DNA from: DUPQ01 sp022706885
Lineage (GTDB): Bacteria; Bacillota; Clostridia; DUPQ01
Direction: 5' to 3'
DNA length: 24,131 nt
Assembly (NCBI GenBank): GCA_022706885.1
Contig: JAKJBR010000017.1
Location: 1 to 24,131, forward strand
Of this stretch, positions 1-7,578 are shown piece after piece; position 1 is the first letter of the stretch, and each line of letters opens with the position of its first letter. Below the pieces are notes generated by a model. That model was given only the letters and a program-made list of their open reading frames with translations. It ran no database searches and was not told the origin of the DNA. The position numbers and the translations under genes were made by a program.

Positions 1-64
1 TTCATAAAGGATTGATTTTTCATCTATTTTTTGAGAAAAGTTAAGGAAAAATAATGTATATCTC

Positions 65-93
65 TTTACAAAGTATGTGTGATGGAATATACT
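65..93 (+). promoter_or_regulatory. Promoter of the fapR-plsX-acpP operon
   Basis: A -35 box TTTACA (65-70) and a -10 box TATACT (88-93) are separated by 17 bp, each one base off the sigma-A consensus. Transcription would start near 100, about 40 bases before the fapR start codon. The first 60 bases of the window are AT-rich and show no gene or terminator that I can support. The site is inferred from sequence only. Confidence 0.7.
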
Positions 94-102
94 TATGTAA
101 AT

Positions 103-119
103 TTGTTATCAGGTAATAA
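103..119 (+). promoter_or_regulatory. FapR-like operator overlapping the transcription start
   Basis: A 17-bp imperfect inverted repeat (TTGTTA, 5-bp centre, TAATAA) lies just after the -10 box. On the bottom strand it reads TTATTACCTGATAACAA, close to the TTAGTACC-type palindrome known for FapR in Bacillus and Staphylococcus (compared from memory). Its position over the start site fits repression of the fapR operon by its own product, relieved by malonyl-CoA or malonyl-ACP. Confidence 0.7.
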
Positions 120-140
120 AAATGTTTTGAAGGGAACGGC

Positions 141-677
141 ATGACAAAGGCGACACTGAAAAAACTGAAGAAACTTGAAGATTTGCAGATATTGCTTTCG
201 GAAAGTCCGTATATGAACGATAAGCAGCTTGCCGAAGCTTTGGGAGTTTCGGTACCGTGTATAAGAAATTACAGAAATGAACTGGGAATAAAGCAGGTTC
301 GTGAAAGAATAAAAGACACTGTAAGATCGCTGGCACCTGAAGACATAGTGGGAACAATAACAAATCTGAAACTTAATGAAGGAGCTTCTGCCGAATTTGT
401 TACAACCGCCGATATGGTTTTTAAAAAAACCAATATAGTCAGAGGTCAGTACCTTTATTCCTTTGCGGAATCGGTAGCTATTTCCGTTATAGATGCCGAA
501 GCTTCTCTGGTAGGTGTGGCAAATATTAAATACAAGGAGCCGGTATATGCCAATGAAAAACTTACCGCACGGGCGGAAGTTACACAGATAAGAATGAGCA
601 ACTATTTTGTATGGGTGTTTGTTTACAGGGAAGATACGGAAATTTTCCGCAGCAAATTTATTTTAGTTTCGGTATGA
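141..677 (+). CDS. fapR: FapR, malonyl-CoA-responsive repressor of lipid synthesis genes
   Basis: FapR represses fatty-acid and phospholipid synthesis genes and is released from DNA by malonyl-CoA or malonyl-ACP. At 178 aa it is close to the Bacillus protein (about 188 aa). Residues about 10-55 form a DeoR-like helix-turn-helix (DKQLAEALGVSVPCIRNYR), followed by a linker helix. Residues about 75-178 form a hot-dog fold effector domain; the stretch IVRGQYLYSFAESVAISVID matches the FapR ligand-binding core (RGHHLFAQANSLAVAVID in Bacillus, from memory). The start has GAAGGGA at 129-135. It is first in an operon with plsX (11 bp away) and acpP, and a FapR-like site sits on its own promoter, so autoregulation is likely. 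Unlike Bacillus, no fabD or fabG lies between plsX and acpP. Confidence 0.93.
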   Translation: MTKATLKKLKKLEDLQILLSESPYMNDKQLAEALGVSVPCIRNYRNELGIKQVRERIKDTVRSLAPEDIVGTITNLKLNEGASAEFVTTADMVFKKTNIVRGQYLYSFAESVAISVIDAEASLVGVANIKYKEPVYANEKLTARAEVTQIRMSNYFVWVFVYREDTEIFRSKFILVSV

Positions 678-688
678 TGTGAGGATAT

Positions 689-1675
689 ATGAATATACTT
701 GTAGACGCCATGGGCGGTGACAATGCGCCGGAAGCAATAGTAACAGGATGTTTGGATGCGATAAGCATAAAAGAAGGTTTTGATATAACCTTATTCGGAG
801 ACGGTAAGATTATTGCCGATATACTTTGTAACCGTAACTATGATAAATCGAGAATAAAAGTGGAACATTGCTCGGAAGTAATACTTTTTACCGATACACC
901 CACTGCGGCTGTTAAAAACAAAAAGGATTCTTCCATGATAAGAGCTCTTACGATGATGCGTGAAGGGTTCGGAGATGCGGTAATATCTGCCGGTAATTCC
1001 GGTGCATTGCTTACAGGTTCTTTGCTCATAACAGGCAGGATGGATAAAGTAATACGTCCGGCTTTGGGGGCATTGATTCCTTCGGGAGAAAAGTTTGCCT
1101 TACTTATTGATGCCGGTCTGAACTCCAATTTGCGTGCGGAAAGTTATGTTCAGTTCGCAAAATTCGGTTCCGAATACATGAAGATAGTTACAAAGTGTGA
1201 AAATCCTTCAATAGGACTGTTGAATATCGGAACGGAAGACACTAAAGGAAGCGCGGAAGTAAAAGAGGCAAATCTGCTTTTAAAACAATCGGGATTAAAC
1301 TATTACGGCAGCATTGAAGGGAACAGTATAGTGGAAGGTATTGTGGATGTTATTGTTACCGACGGTTTTACGGGAAATGTGTCATTAAAACTTTTAGAAG
1401 GTACAGCTTCATATATTTTCAATAAGATGAAGGCTGTATTTAATATGAATATTTTTCACAGACTTGCCGCTTCTGTCATAAGACCTGATATGAAGAAATT
1501 TAAAGACAATTTAAATCCCGATATAATGGGAGGTGCACCGATACTGGGAGTAAACGGTTTAATATTGAAATCACACGGAAGCTCCAATGCAAAAACAATA
1601 AAGAATGTGGTGCTTAAGGCGGTGAACCTTGCAGAAAATGATATTGTAGGGAATATAAAGAGAGTTGTATGTTAA
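689..1675 (+). CDS. plsX: PlsX, phosphate acyltransferase
   Basis: PlsX converts acyl-ACP and phosphate to acyl-phosphate, the acyl donor for PlsY in the first step of phosphatidic acid synthesis; it acts at the inner face of the membrane. The 328-aa length is normal for the family. The N-terminus MNILVDAMGGDNAPEAIVTG is the family hallmark, followed by SAGNSGALLTGS (about 102-113) and, later, the VTDGFTGNVSLK and MGGAPILGVNGL blocks, all typical of PlsX. A GAGG motif (681-684) sits 4 bases before the ATG. It lies between fapR and acpP, so enzyme, carrier protein and regulator are made together under FapR control. Confidence 0.96.
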   Translation: MNILVDAMGGDNAPEAIVTGCLDAISIKEGFDITLFGDGKIIADILCNRNYDKSRIKVEHCSEVILFTDTPTAAVKNKKDSSMIRALTMMREGFGDAVISAGNSGALLTGSLLITGRMDKVIRPALGALIPSGEKFALLIDAGLNSNLRAESYVQFAKFGSEYMKIVTKCENPSIGLLNIGTEDTKGSAEVKEANLLLKQSGLNYYGSIEGNSIVEGIVDVIVTDGFTGNVSLKLLEGTASYIFNKMKAVFNMNIFHRLAASVIRPDMKKFKDNLNPDIMGGAPILGVNGLILKSHGSSNAKTIKNVVLKAVNLAENDIVGNIKRVVC

Positions 1676-1693
1676 ACGCTATTTGCGTTTTAA
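1672..1693 (+). other. Small hairpin over the plsX stop codon
   Basis: The arms AAACGC (1674-1679) and GCGTTT (1685-1690) form a 6-bp stem with a TATTT loop, overlapping the plsX stop codon. Only a short, broken T run follows, so it is a weak terminator at best. It may attenuate or stabilise the message between plsX and acpP. Confidence 0.4.
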
Positions 1694-1771
1694 TATAAAA
1701 AAGGTTAATATTAACGATGGAATAATATGATGAATATTAAAAATACGTCCATCGTGAGACGGGAGGATAAA

Positions 1772-1999
1772 ATGATTTTTGAGAAGGTAAAAGCGATTAT
1801 CGTAGAACAATTGGGTGTGGATGCGGACGAAGTAACAATGGAATCTTCATTTGTGGAAAATCTGGGAGCCGATTCATTGGACATTGTGGAACTTATAATG
1901 TCTATGGAAGATCAGTTTAAGATTACCATACCCGACACCGAAGCGGAGAACATTACTACTGTAGGTGCCGCTGTAAAATTTATTGAAAACAACAGGTAA
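1772..1999 (+). CDS. acpP: Acyl carrier protein
   Basis: ACP carries growing acyl chains on a 4'-phosphopantetheine arm during fatty-acid synthesis and supplies acyl-ACP to PlsX. The chosen ATG gives 75 aa, the normal length, and the strongest SD in the region (GGGAGGA, 1761-1767) sits 4 bases upstream. An in-frame ATG at 1727 would add 15 residues (MMNIKNTSIVRREDK) that are not ACP-like and would bury the SD in coding sequence, so I rejected it. Ser35 in the GADSLDIVE motif is the phosphopantetheine attachment site. The protein is strongly acidic, as expected. It is last in the FapR operon and is followed by a terminator. Confidence 0.95.
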   Translation: MIFEKVKAIIVEQLGVDADEVTMESSFVENLGADSLDIVELIMSMEDQFKITIPDTEAENITTVGAAVKFIENNR

Positions 2000-2006
2000 G
2001 AGAATC

Positions 2007-2034
2007 AAGGCTATTTCAATAGCCTTATTTTCTT
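2007..2034 (+). terminator. Rho-independent terminator after acpP
   Basis: The perfect 8-bp stem AAGGCTAT/ATAGCCTT (2007-2014 and 2019-2026) has a TTCA loop and is followed by ATTTTCTT. It ends the fapR-plsX-acpP transcript, at least in part. Its 3' arm and T run also pair with downstream bases in a second, larger hairpin. Confidence 0.8.
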
Positions 2035-2068
2035 AAGATTTAAAGATCTTTAGAAAATGAGGCCTATT
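2018..2068 (+). other. Long near-perfect hairpin upstream of rnc
   Basis: Bases 2018-2039 pair with 2046-2068 around a 6-base loop (TTAAAG). I count 21 pairs, with one T-T mismatch (2034/2051), one G-T wobble (2026/2059) and one bulged C (2064). The helix spans about two turns. It overlaps and excludes the terminator stem at 2007-2026. A duplex of this length directly before the RNase III gene could be a cleavage site for that enzyme; that role is inference. Confidence 0.6.
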
Positions 2069-2075
2069 CTGCAAC

Positions 2076-2105
2076 TTGATACTACGGAATTATCAGAGAT
2101 ATGTT
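2076..2105 (+). promoter_or_regulatory. Possible promoter for rnc-smc-ftsY
   Basis: TTGATA (2076-2081) and TATGTT (2100-2105) are separated by 18 bp. The -35 box is good and the -10 box mediocre (4 of 6). A promoter is expected here because a terminator lies just upstream, but the evidence is modest. Confidence 0.35.
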
Positions 2106-2124
2106 TATTTCGGATGTAGATTAA

Positions 2125-2835
2125 ATGGAAAAAGTGATTGATAAATCAATAGCATCGGTAGAGAAAGCTATAGATTATTCTTTTAAGGATAAATCATTGC
2201 TGTCTACCGCCTTAAAACACAGCTCATACGACAAAACGGAAAATTACGAAAAACTGGAGTTTTTGGGAGATTCGGTTGTTTCGCTGGTTATTTCGGATTT
2301 TCTTTTCACAACTCACAACTATTTGCAGGAAGGCGAGATGACCGTAACAAGGGCATATGCGGTGTGTGAAGAATCATTATCAAAAGTAAGCAAACGGTTG
2401 GGAATAGACAAATATATACTTATCGGTTCATCGGCAGCAAACTCAGCCGTTAATACAAACAAATCGGTTATAGCCGATGCTTTCGAGTCATTGATTGGAG
2501 CAATGTATCTGGATTCGGGATTGGAATATGTCCGACCTTTTATTATTTCCAATTTGAATGAGTTTATTGTAGAATATATCAAGTCGGGTGATAATAATGA
2601 TCACAAAACGAAATTGCAACATTTTGTGCAGTCCAGATATCAGGAAGAGCCGAAATATCTGGTTAAAGGAGAAAAAGGACCGCCTCATGACAAAACATTC
2701 CTTGTTGAGGTTATAATTACGGGGGAACCGTACGGAAAAGGTATAGGAAAAACAAAGAAGGAAGCACAGCAGGCTGCTGCGAAAGATGCTTTGGAGAATA
2801 TTGAGAAAACAGGTTTAGATAATTATGATTCTTAA
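2125..2835 (+). CDS. rnc: Ribonuclease III
   Basis: RNase III cleaves double-stranded RNA in rRNA precursors and structured mRNAs as a cytoplasmic homodimer using two Mg ions per active site. The 236-aa protein has the catalytic domain first (about 10-155) with the signature EKLEFLGDSV (Glu45 and Asp49 catalytic) and the second acidic cluster ADAFESLIGAMYLD. A double-stranded RNA binding domain follows (about 160-230), with GPPHDKTFLVEV and the KKEAQQAAAKDAL helix that inserts into dsRNA. The SD before the ATG is weak. The gene overlaps smc by 11 bp, suggesting coupled translation. The rnc-smc-ftsY order is classic for Firmicutes. The leader carries a long hairpin that could be a target of the enzyme itself. 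Confidence 0.96.
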   Translation: MEKVIDKSIASVEKAIDYSFKDKSLLSTALKHSSYDKTENYEKLEFLGDSVVSLVISDFLFTTHNYLQEGEMTVTRAYAVCEESLSKVSKRLGIDKYILIGSSAANSAVNTNKSVIADAFESLIGAMYLDSGLEYVRPFIISNLNEFIVEYIKSGDNNDHKTKLQHFVQSRYQEEPKYLVKGEKGPPHDKTFLVEVIITGEPYGKGIGKTKKEAQQAAAKDALENIEKTGLDNYDS

Positions 2836-5800
2836 AAAAGTGGAATTGCAGGGATTTAAATCCTTCGCAACAAGAACGGTGCTGGAATTTAATAAAGGTA
2901 TAACCGCAATAGTAGGTCCCAACGGGAGCGGAAAGAGTAATATTGCCGATGCAATCCGATGGGTCTTAGGCTCGCAGAGTTCCAGGCAGTTAAGGGGAGG
3001 CAGTATGAGCGACATGATATTCTCCGGAACTCAGTATAGAAGACCTGTGGGTTTTGCCGAAGTTTCTCTTTTCTTTGATAACAAAGATAAGCATCTTGCA
3101 GTGGACTTTGAGGATGTCAAGATTACCAGAAGACTGTACCGCTCCGGCGAATCGGAATACTCCGTTAACGATAAGAGCTGTCGTTTAAAAGATATTCAGA
3201 TGATGTTTTTCGATACCGGTGTAGGTAAAGAGGGGTACTCTATCATCGGGCAGAATGAAATAAAAGATATTGTAGACAGCAACAGCCTCGAAAGAAGAGG
3301 TATTTTCGAAGAAGCTGCCGGTATCATGAAGTATAAACAGAAGAAACTGGAAGCTTTGCGCAAACTTACAAACACCGAAGAGAACCTTGTAAGAATAACC
3401 GATATAATAAATGAAATTGAAAACCAGCTGGAGCCCTTGAGAATACAGGCCGAGAAAGCAAAGGAATATTTAAGGGTATACGAGATTCTGAAAGTCAATG
3501 AAGTGGGGCTGTATCTGAATAATCTGCAGATGTATCAGAAACGGATTTTGAAATATGAACAGGATATGGAAGTTCTGGCTGAAGATATAAAAACAAAAGA
3601 GTCGGAACTGGAGAATATAAAGCAGGAAAACAGAGACAGTATTAATATTATCAACCGGTATGAGGAACAGGAACAAAACCTCAAAGATGAATTGAACATC
3701 TTCTTAAGAGAACTGGAATCAATAAGACATGAGATTATTCTATGCAATGAAAGACTTTCCAATGCAGACAGTGAACAGATTAAAAACAGTAAAGAAATAG
3801 AAGAATATCATTTAAGAGAGAATGAACTGTCCAAAGATTATCTGACAAAAGAAGACAGAAGGAAATATCTGGAAAAGCAATACGCAAGCTATAAAGAGAA
3901 ACTGGATTTATTGACCGAACAGGCGGAGAGCATTACGGCATCGTTGAGCGGAAGCGAAAAGATATTGGAGGGTGTGAAGGCTTCTTTGATGAGACATATA
4001 GAAGAGACTTCCGACAGTAAACTCGTGTTGAATAATGTCATCAATGAAAAGAATGCTCTGAAGGCTCAGTTGGATATGCTGGATAACGATATAAACAAGA
4101 CGGTATTGGAGAATGATTCCATCCTTTTGGCAAAACAGGACAATCAGAGTAAAAATATTGCAGCCGGGAAACAGAAGGAGCAGCTTGTATCAAAAAGAGA
4201 TAAAAGCAAGACCGAATATGCATTGTTGCAAAAGCGTATGGAACAGGCGGAAGCGTCCGAACATAATCTTAAAACCAATATAGAGATACTGCAAAGCAAC
4301 TACAAACTTATATACGACATGGAAAAACAGATGCACGGATATAAGCAGGATGTTAAAGCGGTGCTGGAAAACAAATCACTTAACGGAATAGTGGATGTGG
4401 TTGCCAAACTGATGGAAACGGAAGAGATATATAACACCGCAGTTGAAGCGGCATTAGGCGGGAATATTCAGAATGTCGTAGTGGAAGATGAAGAGGCAGC
4501 TAAGGCGGCTATTGCTTTCTTAAAAGAAAACAAGTTGGGACGAGTGACATTCCTGCCGGTAAGTTCGGTGCGCCCCAATCAGTTTAACAAAGATGAAGAA
4601 AGAGAAATACTGTCATATAAAGGTGTTATTGATGTTGCATACAAATTGTTGGAATATGATTCCGGGTATGAAAATATAGCAAAGAATCTTTTAGGCAGAA
4701 TAGTTGTGGTGGATTCTTACGATAATGCCGTACTTATTGCAAGAAAAACACAGAGCAGGTATAAACTTGTAACGCTTACCGGAGAGTTTTTCAATACCGG
4801 CGGCTCCATAACCGGCGGTACGCAGAATGTAGGTAAAGTGGGATTGCTGGGAAGACACAAGCAACTGGATCGCCTGGAGAGTGAAATTGCTGCACACAAA
4901 GAAAAACTGGAACAGTCGGTTGCACAAAGCCGCTCCATGTCAAAACAGGCATCGGAATTGTCTTCGGAAATAGATAAGACGGAGCAATCCATAATTGAAA
5001 GTAATATGCTTATAGCCAAACTGGAATCGGCTATAAACGCTCTTGATGAAGCATACAAAAACAATACGGATTCAATGAATGCCAAAAAGAACAAAAAGAA
5101 AGAGTTAACCGATAAATATCACGGGTATGACGATAAGATAGCCATACTCAATGATCAGATTAACACATTAAGTGAGCACATTGAAAAGGATAAGCTTAAG
5201 ATTAACCAATATGAAGAAGGACATAAAGAACAATCGGCAAAGAGAGAAAACATATATCTGGATATATCCGATATGAAGGTTTCCGTTAATTCCATAGAAG
5301 AAAGCCTCAAGAATAACGATGAATCGCTTATCAGGATAGGTTTTGAGAAGCAGGCTCTTACCGTTAAGCGTAATGAACTGATAAAAAGGAACGAGCAGTT
5401 AAAAGAAATAAAGGCCGATCTTCAGGAAAAGATACAGACAAAGTCCAAAACTATCAGTAATCCGGAGAAAGTTGAAAAGGAAAAGAATAAGGCTATACAG
5501 GAATTACAGAATAAAAGAAAGAAACTGTCCGCCGAGAATGAGAAATACATTCAGAATATTACCGATGTCAACAGGGATATAATGCTGCTGTCCAATAAGA
5601 TTTCTTCTATTGAAGTGAACAAGGCGAAAACCGACGCGGAGATGACTGCAATGAAAGAGCGTATGTGGGACGAATACAATTTAACTCACAACGAGGCCTT
5701 ACAGAGACACGGAGAGATAGAAAACATAACCGAAGCCAGAAAAGAAATAGCCGAGGCAAGGAATATTATAAAGCAGTTGGGACCGGTAAATATTCATTCC

Positions 5801-6373
5801 ATAGAAGATTATGCCAAAACCAACGAGCGATACAGATTCTTCACCACACAGAAAGAAGATATAGAGAAGTCCAAAGAAGACCTGTACAAAACGGTTAATG
5901 AGATGAATACGGTAATGAAGAAAATCTTCAGGGAGAAATTTGCCGTTATCAATGAAAATTTCAATGAAATTTTTGCAAGACTGTTTGAGGGAGGTCAGGC
6001 AAAGCTGGAGCTTACCGATGAGTCGGATATACTGGAATGCGGTATAGAAATAATTGCACAACCGCCCGGAAAGAAACTGCAGAACATGATGCTGTTGTCG
6101 GGAGGAGAAAAAGCATTTACCGCCATAGCATTGGTGTTTGCCATGTTAAAACTTAATCCTTCTCCGTTCTGTGTATTTGACGAAATAGACACCTCACTGG
6201 ACGATAATAACGTTCTCAAGTATTGCAACTATCTGAATGAGCACAAAGGAAAAACACAATTTGTCCTTATAACACACAGAAAGGGGACCATGGAGAATTC
6301 CGATACTATATACGGAGTAACTATGCAGGAACACGGCATAACCAAGGTTGTTTCCATGAAGATTACCGAATAA
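2825..6373 (+). CDS. smc: Smc, chromosome condensation ATPase
   Basis: Smc forms a ring with ScpA and ScpB and compacts and resolves sister chromosomes. The 1182-aa length is typical. The N-terminal ATPase half has Walker A GPNGSGKS at residues 31-38. Two long coiled coils (about 170-500 and 680-1000) flank the hinge (about 512-680), which contains the block FFNTGGSITGGT. The C-terminal half has the ABC signature LLSGGEK (1090-1096) and Walker B with the catalytic pair Asp1119-Glu1120 (VFDEID). The D-loop reads DTSLDDNNV; a small residue such as Ala or Pro is more usual at the second or third position. The gene overlaps rnc at its start and ends one base before the ftsY start codon. Confidence 0.97.
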   Translation: MILKKVELQGFKSFATRTVLEFNKGITAIVGPNGSGKSNIADAIRWVLGSQSSRQLRGGSMSDMIFSGTQYRRPVGFAEVSLFFDNKDKHLAVDFEDVKITRRLYRSGESEYSVNDKSCRLKDIQMMFFDTGVGKEGYSIIGQNEIKDIVDSNSLERRGIFEEAAGIMKYKQKKLEALRKLTNTEENLVRITDIINEIENQLEPLRIQAEKAKEYLRVYEILKVNEVGLYLNNLQMYQKRILKYEQDMEVLAEDIKTKESELENIKQENRDSINIINRYEEQEQNLKDELNIFLRELESIRHEIILCNERLSNADSEQIKNSKEIEEYHLRENELSKDYLTKEDRRKYLEKQYASYKEKLDLLTEQAESITASLSGSEKILEGVKASLMRHIEETSDSKLVLNNVINEKNALKAQLDMLDNDINKTVLENDSILLAKQDNQSKNIAAGKQKEQLVSKRDKSKTEYALLQKRMEQAEASEHNLKTNIEILQSNYKLIYDMEKQMHGYKQDVKAVLENKSLNGIVDVVAKLMETEEIYNTAVEAALGGNIQNVVVEDEEAAKAAIAFLKENKLGRVTFLPVSSVRPNQFNKDEEREILSYKGVIDVAYKLLEYDSGYENIAKNLLGRIVVVDSYDNAVLIARKTQSRYKLVTLTGEFFNTGGSITGGTQNVGKVGLLGRHKQLDRLESEIAAHKEKLEQSVAQSRSMSKQASELSSEIDKTEQSIIESNMLIAKLESAINALDEAYKNNTDSMNAKKNKKKELTDKYHGYDDKIAILNDQINTLSEHIEKDKLKINQYEEGHKEQSAKRENIYLDISDMKVSVNSIEESLKNNDESLIRIGFEKQALTVKRNELIKRNEQLKEIKADLQEKIQTKSKTISNPEKVEKEKNKAIQELQNKRKKLSAENEKYIQNITDVNRDIMLLSNKISSIEVNKAKTDAEMTAMKERMWDEYNLTHNEALQRHGEIENITEARKEIAEARNIIKQLGPVNIHSIEDYAKTNERYRFFTTQKEDIEKSKEDLYKTVNEMNTVMKKIFREKFAVINENFNEIFARLFEGGQAKLELTDESDILECGIEIIAQPPGKKLQNMMLLSGGEKAFTAIALVFAMLKLNPSPFCVFDEIDTSLDDNNVLKYCNYLNEHKGKTQFVLITHRKGTMENSDTIYGVTMQEHGITKVVSMKITE

Positions 6374-6374
6374 T

Positions 6375-7304
6375 ATGAGTTTTTTTCAACGTTTAAAAGA
6401 AGGTCTTTCCGCCACAAAAGAAAAACTCACCAGACAGATTGACAGACTGCTGGCATCCTTTCGAAAAATTGATGAAGAGTTATTTGAACAACTGGAAGAA
6501 ATACTGATTGAGAGTGATATTGCAATAGATACCGTTATGCAGATTACCGAGCAGCTGAAACAGGAAGTTAAGATAAACAATATCAGCGAACCTGCAGAGA
6601 TAAGAGACCTGTTAAAAAGGAAACTTTTAGAGATAATAACAAAAAACAGTGATACGACTTTGTATGCTTTAAAAGAGGATAACAGGGATAACCTGAATAT
6701 CATTCTTGTGGTGGGGGTTAACGGAACGGGTAAAACAACCTCCATCGGCAAGTTAGCCGGAATGCTTACAAAGCATAACAAAAAAGTTCTGCTTGCTGCG
6801 GCCGATACTTTCCGTGCAGCCGCATCGGAACAGTTAACCGAGTGGTCAAAAAGAACAGGAGTGGACATTGTGGCACATAAAAGCGGTGCCGACCCCGGTG
6901 CCGTTGTGTATGATGCAATTCACGCATCGGTAAAACGGGGTGTAAATGTTTTGATTTGCGACACTGCGGGAAGGCTTCACACCAAAAGCAATCTGATGGA
7001 AGAACTTAAAAAGATAAGCAGGGTAATAGCAAAAGAGGCACCCGATGCGATAGTGGAAACTCTTTTGGTAATAGATGCATCCGCAGGGCAGAATTCCCTG
7101 GTTCAGGCAAGAGTATTTAATGAATATGTCAGGATTGACGGAATAATACTGACCAAACTGGACGGTACCGCAAAGGGGGGAATGATAATATCCATCTGCA
7201 ATGAACTGGATATTCCGGTAAAATATATCGGAATAGGCGAAAAAGCCGATGATTTGCGACCGTTTGACGGAAAAAGTTTTATAGAAGCATTGTTTGACAA
7301 TTAA
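6375..7304 (+). CDS. ftsY: FtsY, signal recognition particle receptor GTPase
   Basis: FtsY docks SRP-ribosome complexes at the membrane for co-translational insertion of membrane proteins. At 309 aa it is the short form, with an NG domain and little acidic A domain, as usual in Firmicutes. The N-terminus MSFFQRLKEGLSATKEKL forms the amphipathic membrane-binding helix. The N domain is followed by the G domain: P-loop GVNGTGKT (114-121), the insertion-box region with DTFRAAA, DTAGR (from Asp196), and TKLDGTAKGG (from Thr260). The start follows the smc stop after one base, so translation is probably coupled. The usual partner ffh is not in the window. The last codons contain the -35 box of the ileS promoter. 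Confidence 0.97.
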   Translation: MSFFQRLKEGLSATKEKLTRQIDRLLASFRKIDEELFEQLEEILIESDIAIDTVMQITEQLKQEVKINNISEPAEIRDLLKRKLLEIITKNSDTTLYALKEDNRDNLNIILVVGVNGTGKTTSIGKLAGMLTKHNKKVLLAAADTFRAAASEQLTEWSKRTGVDIVAHKSGADPGAVVYDAIHASVKRGVNVLICDTAGRLHTKSNLMEELKKISRVIAKEAPDAIVETLLVIDASAGQNSLVQARVFNEYVRIDGIILTKLDGTAKGGMIISICNELDIPVKYIGIGEKADDLRPFDGKSFIEALFDN

Positions 7305-7323
7305 TACGGCATATGCTTATAAT
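7294..7323 (+). promoter_or_regulatory. Consensus sigma-A promoter of the ileS T-box leader
   Basis: A perfect TTGACA (7294-7299) and a perfect TATAAT (7318-7323) are separated by 18 bp. The -35 box lies within the final ftsY codons. Transcription would start near 7330, immediately before stem I of the T-box. Confidence 0.85.
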
Positions 7324-7329
7324 ATATTA

Positions 7330-7551
7330 AAAAGCAAGGATCCGAAGAGTAAATATGCCGATCCTTAAAGAGAGTATGTGGCAGGTGCGAACATACAGGT
7401 AAGCATATTGAAAATCATCGGGGAGCCGGTTACCCGAATACAGCAGTAAGGTAACCCGGAGCAGACCGTTATTCTAATTAAGTGGCTTTAAAAGCAACTT
7501 GGGTGGTACCGCGAATACTCTTTCGTCCCTTGCGATGAGAGAGTTTTTTTA
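7330..7551 (+). promoter_or_regulatory. T-box riboswitch, isoleucine-specific, upstream of ileS
   Basis: The leader senses uncharged tRNA-Ile and then allows read-through into ileS. In stem I, AATATGC (7352-7358) pairs with GCATATT (7403-7409); below it the specifier loop has AGTA (7348-7351) opposite GAA (7410-7412), closed by CCGA/TCGG (7342-7345 and 7418-7421). The specifier triplet after GAA is ATC (7414-7416), an Ile codon. The apical motif AGGTGCGA is present (about 7383-7390). Stem II has CCGGTTACC pairing with GGTAACC further on. Stem III is around 7480-7500. The T-box motif GGGTGGTACCGCG spans 7501-7513; its TGGT pairs with the ACCA end of an A73 tRNA, as expected for tRNA-Ile. Confidence 0.93.
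7517..7551 (+). terminator. Regulated terminator of the T-box
   Basis: Bases 7517-7527 pair with 7534-7544 (two G-T wobbles), followed by seven Ts (7544-7550). It lies just after the T-box motif and competes with the antiterminator formed when uncharged tRNA binds. This is the off state of the ileS switch. Confidence 0.85.
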
Positions 7552-7578
7552 TAGGCACTAAGCCGGAAAGAGGAAGTT

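Noticed and set aside
1704..1715. Second FapR operator before acpP (GTTAATATTAAC)
   Set aside because: It is a perfect palindrome but lacks the TACCT core and the 17-bp spacing of the site at 103-119.
1727..1999. Longer acyl carrier protein starting at 1727
   Set aside because: The extra 15 residues are not ACP-like and would contain the GGGAGGA ribosome site that fits the ATG at 1772.
2007..2068. Terminator/antiterminator riboswitch controlling rnc
   Set aside because: The competing hairpin lies downstream of the terminator, so it forms too late to prevent termination. No ligand-binding domain precedes it.
5665..5898. Small plus-strand ORF inside smc, and the many minus-strand ORFs over the large genes
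   Set aside because: They are shadows of strong coding frames, without ribosome sites or recognisable domains.
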